The notes under the pieces were generated by a model. That model was not told where the DNA came from. It saw only the letters and a program-made list of their open reading frames with translations, and did no database searches. From the NCBI GenBank assembly GCA_016712265.1, contig JADJRJ010000027.1:518697-582696 (forward strand): a stretch of 64,000 nucleotides of DNA, written 5' to 3'. How positions within the stretch are numbered: the first letter of the stretch is position 1; every line of letters starts with the position of its first letter. Positions 15,796 to 23,609 of this stretch are shown here, piece by piece. Source of the DNA: Gemmatimonadota bacterium (GTDB lineage Bacteria; Gemmatimonadota; Gemmatimonadetes; Gemmatimonadales; Gemmatimonadaceae). The position numbers were made by a program, and so were the translations under genes.

Positions 15796-18129
15796 ATGGC
15801 TCTCCGTCAGGCCTGCAGCGTCGTGTGGGGTCTCGTCCTCACCGCCCCGCCACTGGTGGCCCAGGTCGAAGTGCGATTCACCAGCCACGGGCTGCCCCAC
15901 GTCCGGGCGGCCACCCTCGGTGGGGCCGCCGAGGGCTACGCGTGGGCGTTCGCGCGCGACAACCTCTGCCTGACCGTCGAGAAGTTCGTGACCCTCGCCG
16001 GGGATCGGACCCGGTACCTTGGCGCCGACAGCGGGTACGTCGACGGGTTTGTCGGCGGGTGGATCAGCAACGCCGCCAGCGACGCGGCATACCGATACCT
16101 GCTGGCCCCGGCGGCGACCGCGGCGGTGCGGCGGGCGTCATCGATGGATGTCCGCCAGATGGTGAGCGGGTACGTGCGCGGCTTCAATCGGCATGTCCGT
16201 GCCGCCCCCCTGGCGGGCGAATCGTGTCGCCAGCTCGCCTGGTTCCGGTCGATCACCGAGGCCGACGTGTGGCGCCGCCTGACCCAGGTGCCGCTGGTGA
16301 TGACGTCCCTCCTCCTCCTGCGCGAGATGACGGCGGCCACGCCGCCCGGGCGCGCGGACGGCGGGAGCGAAGAGCTGCCCAACACCACGGCTGCCCTGAC
16401 CGCGCGAGCGGCTGCCTTTGGTGGCTCCAACGCCCTCGCCGCCGGCCGTGATGTCCTTGGCGTGGGAGCCGGCGGCTTCACCTTCTCCAATCCGCACTTT
16501 CCCTGGCAGGGCACCGAGCGGCTGTACGCGATGCACCTCACCGTGCCGGGGCGGCTCGACCTGTTCGGGTCCACGCTTTATGGCGTGCCGATTCCGATGA
16601 TCGGGTTCTCGCGCGACATCGGATGGTCGGACACGCACACTACCGACAAGCGCTCGACCCTCTACGAGCTCACCCTCGATCCCGCAGACGCCACGCGCTA
16701 TCGCGTGGGCGACACGTGGGAGTCCATGCGCGCCGTCGTGGTGGCGATCCCCGCCGCGCGTGACACGATCCGTCGGACGATCTGGGAGACACGCTACGGG
16801 CCGGTAGTCGCCGGCGCTCGCCTTCCGTGGACGTCGGAACGCGCCTACGCGTTCGCTGATCCGGAGCGCGGCAACGTTCGCATGGCGGACACCTTCCTGG
16901 CGATTGCCAGCGCAAAGTCCGTGGAGGGGATTCGCGATGCGCTCTTCCGTCATCACGGGTCGCCGTGGTCGAACATCACCGCGGCGGACCGACGCGGTGG
17001 GGTGTTCTACGCCAACATCTCCGTTGCCGGATACATCACCGATGCGCAGTGGGCCCGTTGCACGGTCTCGAGCCCTGCGCGTGTCTTCCAGGACCTGGCG
17101 GACGTGACCGTCCTGAACGGTGCCGATCCGGCCTGCGCCTGGACGCGCGACGCGCGCGCCCCGCAACCCGGGATCATCCCAGCGGCCCAGCGGCCCTGGA
17201 GCATCCGGCACGACATCGCACTCAACTCCAACGACAGTCACTGGTTCTCCACCACGGCGGCGACGGGACGCCTGGAGGGGTTCCCGCAGGTGATTGGGCC
17301 GGAGCGAACCATCCAGGGTGAGCGCACGCGGGTGGCCGCCCTGTACGCGCGGCAGTTCATGGGATCGGGCGCCGAGCCACTGACCCCGGCGCGCTGGGAG
17401 CAGCTGTTCTTCTCGGCGCGCAACCTGACGGCAGAACTGATCCTCGACGACCTCCTGGCCGATTGTCGCGCCACACCGCGTGTTGAGATGCCCGTCGGAA
17501 GCCCGGCCGACCTGGCCGAGGCGTGCCGTGTGCTTGGCGCGTGGGACCGCACCGACCGATTGGAGAGCCGTGGCTCGGCCCTCTTTGCCGAGTTTGCCCG
17601 TTCGCTCGAGCGTGTGCCGATGACCGGATTCTCCTTTCTGCCCCGGTATTGGCGCGTGCCGTTTGACATGGCCGACCCGGTCGGGACGCCGCGGGGGTTC
17701 CTCCCGACCGACGAGACGCGCCGCGCCCTCGCGCGCGCGGTCGCACGGCTTGTTGGGGCGAACATCCCGATCGACGCCCCCCTCGGCGACATCCAGGGTG
17801 CGGTGCGTAACGGACGTCGGCTGCCGCTGTCCGGGGCGAGCTTTACCTACCACATGGCCTCACCGGCGAACCTGGAGCGGAGCGTCGGCATCACCGACCT
17901 CCGCAGCGGCGACAGCTACATCCACGCGGTGCACCTGGGTCCTGACGGGCCACGCGGCCGCTACATCGTCACCTACTCGCAGTCGACCAACCCGGCGTCC
18001 CCGCATGTCGCCGACATGACCGAGACCTTCTCGCGGCAGCAGTGGATCGACGTGGCCTTCACCCTTCGCGAGATCACGGCGGCCCAGGTGGGACCGACCG
18101 TGCGCTGGCGCCCCCGACCCCTCCCATGA
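15796..18129 (+). CDS. Secreted penicillin/AHL-acylase family Ntn hydrolase
   Basis: 777 aa from an ATG preceded by AGGAAGGGG. Signal peptide about 1-22 (ending PPLVAQ). HGLPHVRAATLGGAAEGYAWAFARDN is the family N-terminal alpha-chain segment. FGGSNALA near residue 214 supplies the autoproteolytic Gly-Ser junction; the released Ser is the N-terminal nucleophile. SNPHFPWQG and the HTTDKRSTLYEL segment follow as in QuiP/PvdQ-type acylases. The periplasmic enzyme would remove an acyl chain from an amide such as an acyl-homoserine lactone or lipopeptide. It is divergent from the acyl-CoA ligase operon and overlaps the next gene by 4 nt. Confidence 0.88.
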   Translation: MALRQACSVVWGLVLTAPPLVAQVEVRFTSHGLPHVRAATLGGAAEGYAWAFARDNLCLTVEKFVTLAGDRTRYLGADSGYVDGFVGGWISNAASDAAYRYLLAPAATAAVRRASSMDVRQMVSGYVRGFNRHVRAAPLAGESCRQLAWFRSITEADVWRRLTQVPLVMTSLLLLREMTAATPPGRADGGSEELPNTTAALTARAAAFGGSNALAAGRDVLGVGAGGFTFSNPHFPWQGTERLYAMHLTVPGRLDLFGSTLYGVPIPMIGFSRDIGWSDTHTTDKRSTLYELTLDPADATRYRVGDTWESMRAVVVAIPAARDTIRRTIWETRYGPVVAGARLPWTSERAYAFADPERGNVRMADTFLAIASAKSVEGIRDALFRHHGSPWSNITAADRRGGVFYANISVAGYITDAQWARCTVSSPARVFQDLADVTVLNGADPACAWTRDARAPQPGIIPAAQRPWSIRHDIALNSNDSHWFSTTAATGRLEGFPQVIGPERTIQGERTRVAALYARQFMGSGAEPLTPARWEQLFFSARNLTAELILDDLLADCRATPRVEMPVGSPADLAEACRVLGAWDRTDRLESRGSALFAEFARSLERVPMTGFSFLPRYWRVPFDMADPVGTPRGFLPTDETRRALARAVARLVGANIPIDAPLGDIQGAVRNGRRLPLSGASFTYHMASPANLERSVGITDLRSGDSYIHAVHLGPDGPRGRYIVTYSQSTNPASPHVADMTETFSRQQWIDVAFTLREITAAQVGPTVRWRPRPLP

Positions 18130-19376
18130 CTCGATCAACTATGACGCGACGCGTGTTTGGCGCCGTGGTGGCCCTGCTGGCGCTCGCCCACCCCGTGCGG
18201 GCGCAGGTAAACGTGCCGGACTTTGATGCCGCGATGCGCGGGTTGCGCTTTGCCCCGGCGACGACGGACTTCAACAACGGGGCCGGCGGCGGCGGCAACG
18301 GGATGCTCGACGCCGAGGAGATGGCCCTGATCACGGCGATCCTCAGGCAGCCCGCTTTTGACCTGTCCGCGCGTGGCGGCGTGACGCGGGCCAAGGTGGA
18401 GGCGGCGCTGCAACAGGCGCGGGCCACCGCGAAGAAGGACATCGCGGCGCTCGTGGATCGCTGGCCGACCGCGCCGGAAGTCGTGGCCGGGTACGTGATG
18501 CTGGGGCGCGCCTCGTTTGAGGCCTACGACGCGATGTCGAAGGGGTTTGGTGCCCCACTCACCGGCGACTATTCCCTCGCGCTGGCGTTGGACCGCTACC
18601 TGGGGCCTAACGGCGACGCGGATGGCGATGGCGTGCCGAATCGTCACGAGTACCAGGTGCATTTTGCGCGCGGGCGGGACGCCTGGGTCAAGGCGGCGCT
18701 CGATCCGAGCGAACGCACGCGTCCGGCACTGGTGTCCACCACGCCCGCGCCCAAGGAGGTCAAGACGGTCGGGATCGTGTTGTACCCCGGCTTTGAGGTG
18801 CTCGACGTCTATGGTCCCGTGGAGATGTGGTCCTACGTGCCCGAGTTCAAGGTCGTGATGATCGCAGAGCAGGCCGGCCCGGTGCGATCAGCGCAGGGGG
18901 TCTCGACGGTCGCGGAGTATTCGTTCGCCAACGCCCCGACGGTGGACATCCTGATGGTCCCTGGCGGCGTCGGTACCTACACGCAGCTCAAGAACGCGGC
19001 CTTCCTGGACTTCATTCGTGCGCGGCATGCGGTGACGTCGTACACGACCTCGGTCTGCACCGGCTCCGCGTTGCTGGCGCGTGCCGGGTTGTTGAAGGGG
19101 CTGCGGGCGACGAGCAACAAGGGGGCCTTCGCGCTGGCGGTTGAGCAGGATCCGGAGGTCAAGTGGGTACCGAGCGCCCGCTGGGTGGAGGACGGCAAGG
19201 TGCTCACCTCCTCGGGCGTTTCCGCGGGGACGGACATGGCGCTCGGACTGGTCTCGAAGATGTTCGGGATCGAACGCGCGCGCGGGCTGGCCCGGAGCCT
19301 GGAGTATGAATGGCACGAGGATCGTGACGCCGACCCGTTTGGCCTGAAGGAAGTGCCGAAGGTCTTCAAGCCCTAG
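18126..19376 (+). CDS. Secreted DJ-1/PfpI-like protein with EF-hand-like N-terminal region
   Basis: 416 aa; signal peptide about 1-25 (ending HPVRAQ). Residues about 30-190 contain two acidic loops, DFNNGAGGGGNGMLDAEE and DADGDGVPNRHEY, which resemble calcium-binding EF-hand/dockerin loops. Residues about 215-405 are a DJ-1/PfpI (GlxA-type amidotransferase-like) domain: VGIVLYPGFEVLDVYGPVEM, the nucleophile elbow SVCTGSALLARAGLL with Cys, and TSSGVSAGTDMAL. Function may be a hydrolase, glyoxalase or chaperone-like one. It overlaps the acylase stop (ATGA), so both are cotranslated exported proteins. Confidence 0.85.
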   Translation: MTRSTMTRRVFGAVVALLALAHPVRAQVNVPDFDAAMRGLRFAPATTDFNNGAGGGGNGMLDAEEMALITAILRQPAFDLSARGGVTRAKVEAALQQARATAKKDIAALVDRWPTAPEVVAGYVMLGRASFEAYDAMSKGFGAPLTGDYSLALALDRYLGPNGDADGDGVPNRHEYQVHFARGRDAWVKAALDPSERTRPALVSTTPAPKEVKTVGIVLYPGFEVLDVYGPVEMWSYVPEFKVVMIAEQAGPVRSAQGVSTVAEYSFANAPTVDILMVPGGVGTYTQLKNAAFLDFIRARHAVTSYTTSVCTGSALLARAGLLKGLRATSNKGAFALAVEQDPEVKWVPSARWVEDGKVLTSSGVSAGTDMALGLVSKMFGIERARGLARSLEYEWHEDRDADPFGLKEVPKVFKP

Positions 19377-19383
19377 GGAGATC

Positions 19384-19863
19384 ATGCATCCCTTCGTGCG
19401 CCGGCTCGGCGTGAGCCTCGCGATCCTCGCCCTCCTGGTGGGGAGCGGGGCCGGCGTGGGGGCGGCGGCGCGAGCGGGGCGCCTCATTCCTGTGGCGTTT
19501 CCATTTGCGCTGGCGCTGATCCTGGTGCTCCGGCGGTTTGGGGCGCCGGCTGAGCGGTGGGGGTGGGCCGCCTTCACGCTGTGGCTGGGCAGCACCTACC
19601 TGGCGACGGGTGGCTCGCGGGAGACGGTGGCGCTGGCCGCGTATGGCTTGGCGGGAGTCCTCGGCGCGGTGTGGTCGCCCTACATCCTCGCAGCTGCCTG
19701 GTTGCTGCACCCGGTGTGGGACTTCGTCCCCCGCACGCTGCCGGTGCTGCTGACGGATCTTCCCACCGCTTGCCTGCTCTTTGATATCCCGATTGGGGCG
19801 TACCTGGCGTGGGAAGGGTATCGCGGGCGCTGGGCCGCACGGCAACAGGCAACCACGCGGTAG
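19384..19863 (+). CDS. Small integral membrane protein (DUF6010-like)
   Basis: 159 aa with four to five hydrophobic helices and the polar motif HPVWDFVPRTLP near residue 110, typical of an uncharacterised membrane family (tentatively DUF6010). Seven bases after the DJ-1-like gene, so it probably belongs to the same transcript. No catalytic motif is evident. Confidence 0.65.
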   Translation: MHPFVRRLGVSLAILALLVGSGAGVGAAARAGRLIPVAFPFALALILVLRRFGAPAERWGWAAFTLWLGSTYLATGGSRETVALAAYGLAGVLGAVWSPYILAAAWLLHPVWDFVPRTLPVLLTDLPTACLLFDIPIGAYLAWEGYRGRWAARQQATTR

Positions 19864-19877
19864 GCAGGGAAAAACCC

Positions 19878-19978
19878 TCGTGCTGCTCAAGTCTCGTGCT
19901 GCACGTGCTGCATCAGTTGAAAAACCTGAACTGCCACAACGCGGCACGAGAGGCACGGGCAGCCCGCGCAGCACGGGT
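19878..19978. repeat. 9-bp-periodic intergenic repeat, locus A (inverted arms)
   Basis: Left arm of GTGCTGC-type units, a unique centre around 19910-19935, and a right arm of GGCACGAG/GGCACGGG units. Arms are roughly inverted, so the RNA could fold. Same unit family as 33796-34040, 35327-35380 and 57570-57616. Confidence 0.65.
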
Positions 19979-19990
19979 CTACCAACGAAG

Positions 19991-20014
19991 AAGGGGGCCC
20001 GACTCGGGCCCCCT
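19991..20014 (-). terminator. Intrinsic-type terminator of the cold-shock gene
   Basis: AAGGGGGCCC (19991-20000) pairs perfectly with GGGCCCCCTT (20005-20014) across a GACTC loop. It begins 26 bp beyond the cspA stop on the minus strand. The following tract is TTCTTCG, only partly U-rich. Confidence 0.7.
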
Positions 20015-20040
20015 TGCAACGGTGCGTCAACCGGTGGCGA

Positions 20041-20250
20041 TCAACCGGCCTTCGTCACGCCTTCGGCAGCTGGCCCCTTCTGCCCCTGCACGATCTCGAA
20101 CTCGACGGAGTCCCCTTCGGCCAGGGTCTTGAAGCCGGACCCCTGGATCGCGCTGTAATGCACGAAACAGTCCTTGCTCCCGTCGTCAGGCGTGATGAAC
20201 CCGAAGCCCTTGGCATCGTTGAACCACTTCACTTTCCCGGTCGTACGCAT
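20041..20250 (-). CDS. cspA: Cold-shock domain protein
   Basis: 69 aa, one complete CSD. RNP1 is KGFGFI and RNP2 is CFVHYSAI, the aromatic nucleic-acid-binding face. Acts as an RNA chaperone binding single-stranded RNA/DNA. AGGAG lies 7 bases before the ATG and a strong hairpin follows the stop. The 267 bp upstream carry no gene and could hold a long 5' leader, as in other cold-shock genes, besides an inverted run of the GACGGCAG repeat. Which Csp paralogue it is cannot be told. Confidence 0.93.
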   Translation of the reverse strand: MRTTGKVKWFNDAKGFGFITPDDGSKDCFVHYSAIQGSGFKTLAEGDSVEFEIVQGQKGPAAEGVTKAG

Positions 20251-20481
20251 CGCGGTGCTCCTGAAATGATGCCTGAGGCCAAGGCAGGCTCGGCGCGCCG
20301 TCCCAACCCCAAAGCTGTTCTGCGGATTCCGAGGTGCCCCGTTAGGCTGCCATCCGCCGTGGCGTGCGCCTCCCGGGCGGGAGGCGAGGCGCGACGAATA
20401 TGGAGGGAGGTGCCGGGGTCAGCAATGCGCCAGCCGGGGAGGCCCCCCGACCGCCCCACGTACCGGGACGCGCCGTACCCA

Positions 20482-20511
20482 CCTGCCGTCCGCCCTCTGC
20501 CGTCTGCCGCC
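20482..20511. repeat. Inverted run of the GACGGCAG heptamer repeat
   Basis: CTGCCGTCCGCC-CTCTGCCGTCTGCCGCC, the reverse complement of the AGACGGC units seen at 2341-2361. Lies just after the stop codon of the minus-strand gene at 20518-20976. Confidence 0.7.
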
Positions 20512-20517
20512 TCCCCC

Positions 20518-20976
20518 TCACCCCCCCGCCTTCCTCGCCCCCACCACGAAATACGGCGTGTCCCCGAAACAGGAGAGCGGGACCCCAGGGTGCTCCTCGT
20601 AGTCCAGCTCGAGCTGGCTGCCGAGTAACCCTTCAATCACCCTCGCCACGGAGTCGTCCCGGACCGTGAATTGGAAGAGGATCGGAGCGCTCCCCGGGAT
20701 GTTCGAGAGTTGCAACTCCCCCTCCCAGGTTTTGCAGGCCCACCCCTTTCTGGAGATCTTCTGGACGAACCCCACTCGCTTGCCTGACGAGTAGGAGACG
20801 GCGAGCGCCGCGTACGACCAGGCGACCAGGGCAAGGAGGGGGATGCCGATCACGGAGAGGAGTGTCAGTTTTCCCCAGTGGCGGCGGGCAAACCCCGGCT
20901 TGCGTTGGGCGGCGGCAACCGCGGCCACATCCTCCGTGTTCAGTTCACGAGGGGGGATTTCGGCGTCCTGGGACAT
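20518..20976 (-). CDS. Single-pass membrane protein of unknown function
   Basis: 152 aa. A charged N-terminus, one transmembrane helix (about residues 37-60, LTLLSVIGIPLLALVAWSYAAL), then an outward domain with KRVGFVQKISRKGWACKTWEGEL and a C-terminal LDYEEHPGVPLSCFGDTPYFV. This pattern recurs in bacterial proteins sometimes mislabelled 6-phosphogluconate dehydrogenase; there is no dehydrogenase motif here. Function unknown. Confidence 0.75.
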   Translation of the reverse strand: MSQDAEIPPRELNTEDVAAVAAAQRKPGFARRHWGKLTLLSVIGIPLLALVAWSYAALAVSYSSGKRVGFVQKISRKGWACKTWEGELQLSNIPGSAPILFQFTVRDDSVARVIEGLLGSQLELDYEEHPGVPLSCFGDTPYFVVGARKAGG

Positions 20977-21073
20977 GGCACGTGGGGTAAGGGAAGTACG
21001 AAGCCGTTATCAGTAACTGTGAAGCATCCGGCGCGATTCGTCGTCGGCAGACCCGAGGCCTGAGGAGTTCGAA

Positions 21074-22285
21074 GTGACGTTTCACGCCCGACGAAGTACG
21101 GTGACTGTCTCGGTCGGTTCGGTCAAGGTTGGATCGGACCAACCGGTAGTCGTCCAGTCGATGACCAACACCGACACGGCCGATCCGGCAGGAACAGCGG
21201 CACAGGTGGCGGCGCTCGCTGGCGCGGGTTCCCAGATCGTTCGGGTGACGGTCAACAACGAGGAGGCGGCGGCCGCCGTCCCTGAGTTGGTCCAACGGCT
21301 CCAGGACCAGGGGGTCGAGGTCCCGATCGTCGGAGATTTTCACTACAACGGCCACCAGCTCCTTGCCCGCTACCCGGAATGCGCCCGCGCCCTGGCGAAG
21401 TATCGCATCAATCCGGGCAATGTGGGGAGCAAGCGCCGAGATGAGAACTTCCGCACCATCGTGCAGCTGGCCGTCGAGAACGACAAGCCGGTCCGGATCG
21501 GGGTGAACTGGGGGTCGTTGGACCAGGACCTCCTCACCGAGATGATGGACGCCAACGCCGCCTCGCCGTCGCCGGCCGACGCCAAGGACGTCTACATCGA
21601 GGCGATGATCGAGAGCGCCCTTCGCTCGGCGCACCTCGCCGAGGAAACGGGGCTCCGCCACGACCAGATCATCCTCTCCGCCAAGGTGTCGCAGGTGCAG
21701 GACCTGGTGGAGGTGTACCGGCGGCTGGCGAAGCGCTGCATTTATCCGCTCCACCTGGGGCTCACCGAGGCAGGACTCGGGAGCAAGGGGATCATCGCCA
21801 GCACGGCGGGGCTGTCGATCCTCCTGGCCGAGGGGATCGGGGACACGATCCGCGTGTCACTGACCCCGCGCCCTGGGGGTGATCGCACGGAAGAGGTGTT
21901 CGTCGCGCAGCAAGTGCTCCAATCGTTAGGGCTGCGTTCGTTTGCGCCGCAGGTGACGGCCTGTCCCGGGTGCGGGCGCACGACCTCCACCTTCTTCCAG
22001 AAGATGGCCGAGGATATCCAGCAGTACTTGCGCGAGCAGATGCCGGTGTGGCGCGCACGTTATCCCGGTGTGGAGGAACTCAAGGTCGCCGTGATGGGGT
22101 GTGTCGTGAACGGGCCCGGGGAATCCAAGCACGCGAACATCGGGATCTCGCTCCCGGGGACGTTCGAGGAGCCCAAGGCGCCGGTGTATGTGGATGGCGC
22201 ACTGCACACGACGCTCAAGGGCGAGGGGATCGTGCCGGAGTTCCTCGAGATCCTCGAGGGGTACGTCGCACGACGCTACGGATAG
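21074..22285 (+). CDS. ispG: 4-hydroxy-3-methylbut-2-enyl diphosphate synthase
   Basis: 403 aa, the short bacterial form. Converts MEcPP to HMBPP in the MEP isoprenoid pathway using a [4Fe-4S] cluster. Visible: VQSMTNTDTADPAGTAAQV (TIM-barrel start), VPIVGDFHYNG, RINPGNVG, and the cluster ligands in ACPGCGR and VMGCVVNGPGES with the Glu ligand. GTG start with GAGGAG seven bases upstream. The gene is single, without other MEP genes next to it. Confidence 0.95.
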   Translation: MTFHARRSTVTVSVGSVKVGSDQPVVVQSMTNTDTADPAGTAAQVAALAGAGSQIVRVTVNNEEAAAAVPELVQRLQDQGVEVPIVGDFHYNGHQLLARYPECARALAKYRINPGNVGSKRRDENFRTIVQLAVENDKPVRIGVNWGSLDQDLLTEMMDANAASPSPADAKDVYIEAMIESALRSAHLAEETGLRHDQIILSAKVSQVQDLVEVYRRLAKRCIYPLHLGLTEAGLGSKGIIASTAGLSILLAEGIGDTIRVSLTPRPGGDRTEEVFVAQQVLQSLGLRSFAPQVTACPGCGRTTSTFFQKMAEDIQQYLREQMPVWRARYPGVEELKVAVMGCVVNGPGESKHANIGISLPGTFEEPKAPVYVDGALHTTLKGEGIVPEFLEILEGYVARRYG

Positions 22286-22370
22286 GTCGTCAGTCGGGCC
22301 ACGGCGGCCGGAACGCAACCCAAACGTGGTGTGCGGGGTCGAAGGCGAACCCGACGACAGGAGTCACACG

Positions 22371-23588
22371 ATGCGCGGTCCACGTTCGCTGCTGCTGGTC
22401 CTGATCACTGTCGCCTGTGACCGCGGTCCCTCCCGCGAGCCGGCGCAGGCCCAGGTGGAGACCCTGCCCAGCGGCACGCGCATGGTCACGAGCCCGGTGC
22501 CGACCGGGTGGAGCGACACGGCCGGCGCCTGGACCCTGGTGGAGGAACAGCGCTACGGCGGCGCGGATGGCGCGGCCGACGAGCTCGGGGAGCCGCGCAG
22601 CATGGCGGTCGACGGCGCCGGTCGGCTGTATGTCTTCGATGCCAAGCCGCCGCGCATCAAGGTCTTCAACCGTGATGGCACCCTGCTGCGGACCATTGGT
22701 CGTGAGGGCGCTGGGCCCGGCGAGTTCCGCATGGCGTTCATCGCGGCCCGCGGGGGATCGCTGGTCGTCCATGATCCAATCGTCGCACGGACCAGCGTCT
22801 TCGACACCTCCGGCACGTACCAGCGCGGCTGGACGACCTTCTGCTGCTATTGGTCCGACATTGCGATCGATACCGCGCAGCGCATCACCGTGCCGGCGTG
22901 GATTCCCGACAGCGTACCTGGGCCGGGGCGCGGGATGCCGTACGTCCGGTACACGCTCACCGGAACCACCGTGGACACCTTCTGGGTGCTGCGTCGCACG
23001 GAAGAGCGCAGCTGGCTGTTCAGCTCCAAGGGGGCCGACGGCAAGCAGCAGATGAGCATGTCGATGCGCATTCCATGGTCACCAGCGGTCGAGCATACGC
23101 TGCATCCCTTTGGCGGCGTCGTCCGGGGCTACACCGGGGAGTACCGGTTGGTGTACGCGCCGCACGGGGTCGATTCTGCGCTCGTGATGACGCGCCCGTG
23201 GACGCCGGTCCCCATCACCACCGAGGCGCGGCGGGCAAGGCAGGAATCCATGATCAAGTCGGCGGCCCAGAGCGTCGGGGAGGATGCCGCGCGCGCGGTG
23301 GCGAAGCTCGACGACATCCCCTCCACCGAGCCGGCCTTCTCGCAGATCTACACCGACGAAGCAGGGCACACCTGGGTGCGACAGCTGGGAGCCAACGATT
23401 CCACGCGCGCGCGGCTCGACGTCTTCGACCCCACGGGGGCCTGGCTCGGCGCGGTGACGATCCCCCATCACGTCCCCGAATACGGCGGCCTGCTGATCAC
23501 CAGCGCGGCGGTCTACAGCCAGGTGGAAGACGACGATGGCCGCCCGGTGATCGTGCGGCTCGGCATCCGCAGGGCCGCGTCGCGCTAG
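22371..23588 (+). CDS. Six-bladed beta-propeller lipoprotein
   Basis: 405 aa. Lipoprotein signal LLLVLITVAC puts the lipidated Cys near residue 16. Repeats of the NHL/6-bladed type are visible, e.g. MAVDGAGRLYVFDAKPPRIKVFNRDGTLLRTIGREGAGPGEF and DVFDPTGAWLGAV near the end. Such proteins are common cell-envelope propellers of unknown ligand in this phylum. ATG preceded by AGGAG. It converges on the CocE hydrolase with 21 bp between stops. Confidence 0.8.
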   Translation: MRGPRSLLLVLITVACDRGPSREPAQAQVETLPSGTRMVTSPVPTGWSDTAGAWTLVEEQRYGGADGAADELGEPRSMAVDGAGRLYVFDAKPPRIKVFNRDGTLLRTIGREGAGPGEFRMAFIAARGGSLVVHDPIVARTSVFDTSGTYQRGWTTFCCYWSDIAIDTAQRITVPAWIPDSVPGPGRGMPYVRYTLTGTTVDTFWVLRRTEERSWLFSSKGADGKQQMSMSMRIPWSPAVEHTLHPFGGVVRGYTGEYRLVYAPHGVDSALVMTRPWTPVPITTEARRARQESMIKSAAQSVGEDAARAVAKLDDIPSTEPAFSQIYTDEAGHTWVRQLGANDSTRARLDVFDPTGAWLGAVTIPHHVPEYGGLLITSAAVYSQVEDDDGRPVIVRLGIRRAASR

Positions 23589-23609
23589 GCGACGGGGCCG
23601 GGCCGGACG

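Noticed and set aside
16138..17853. 571-aa minus-strand open frame
   Set aside because: Antisense to the Ntn acylase, whose motifs are convincing; the shadow has no domain.
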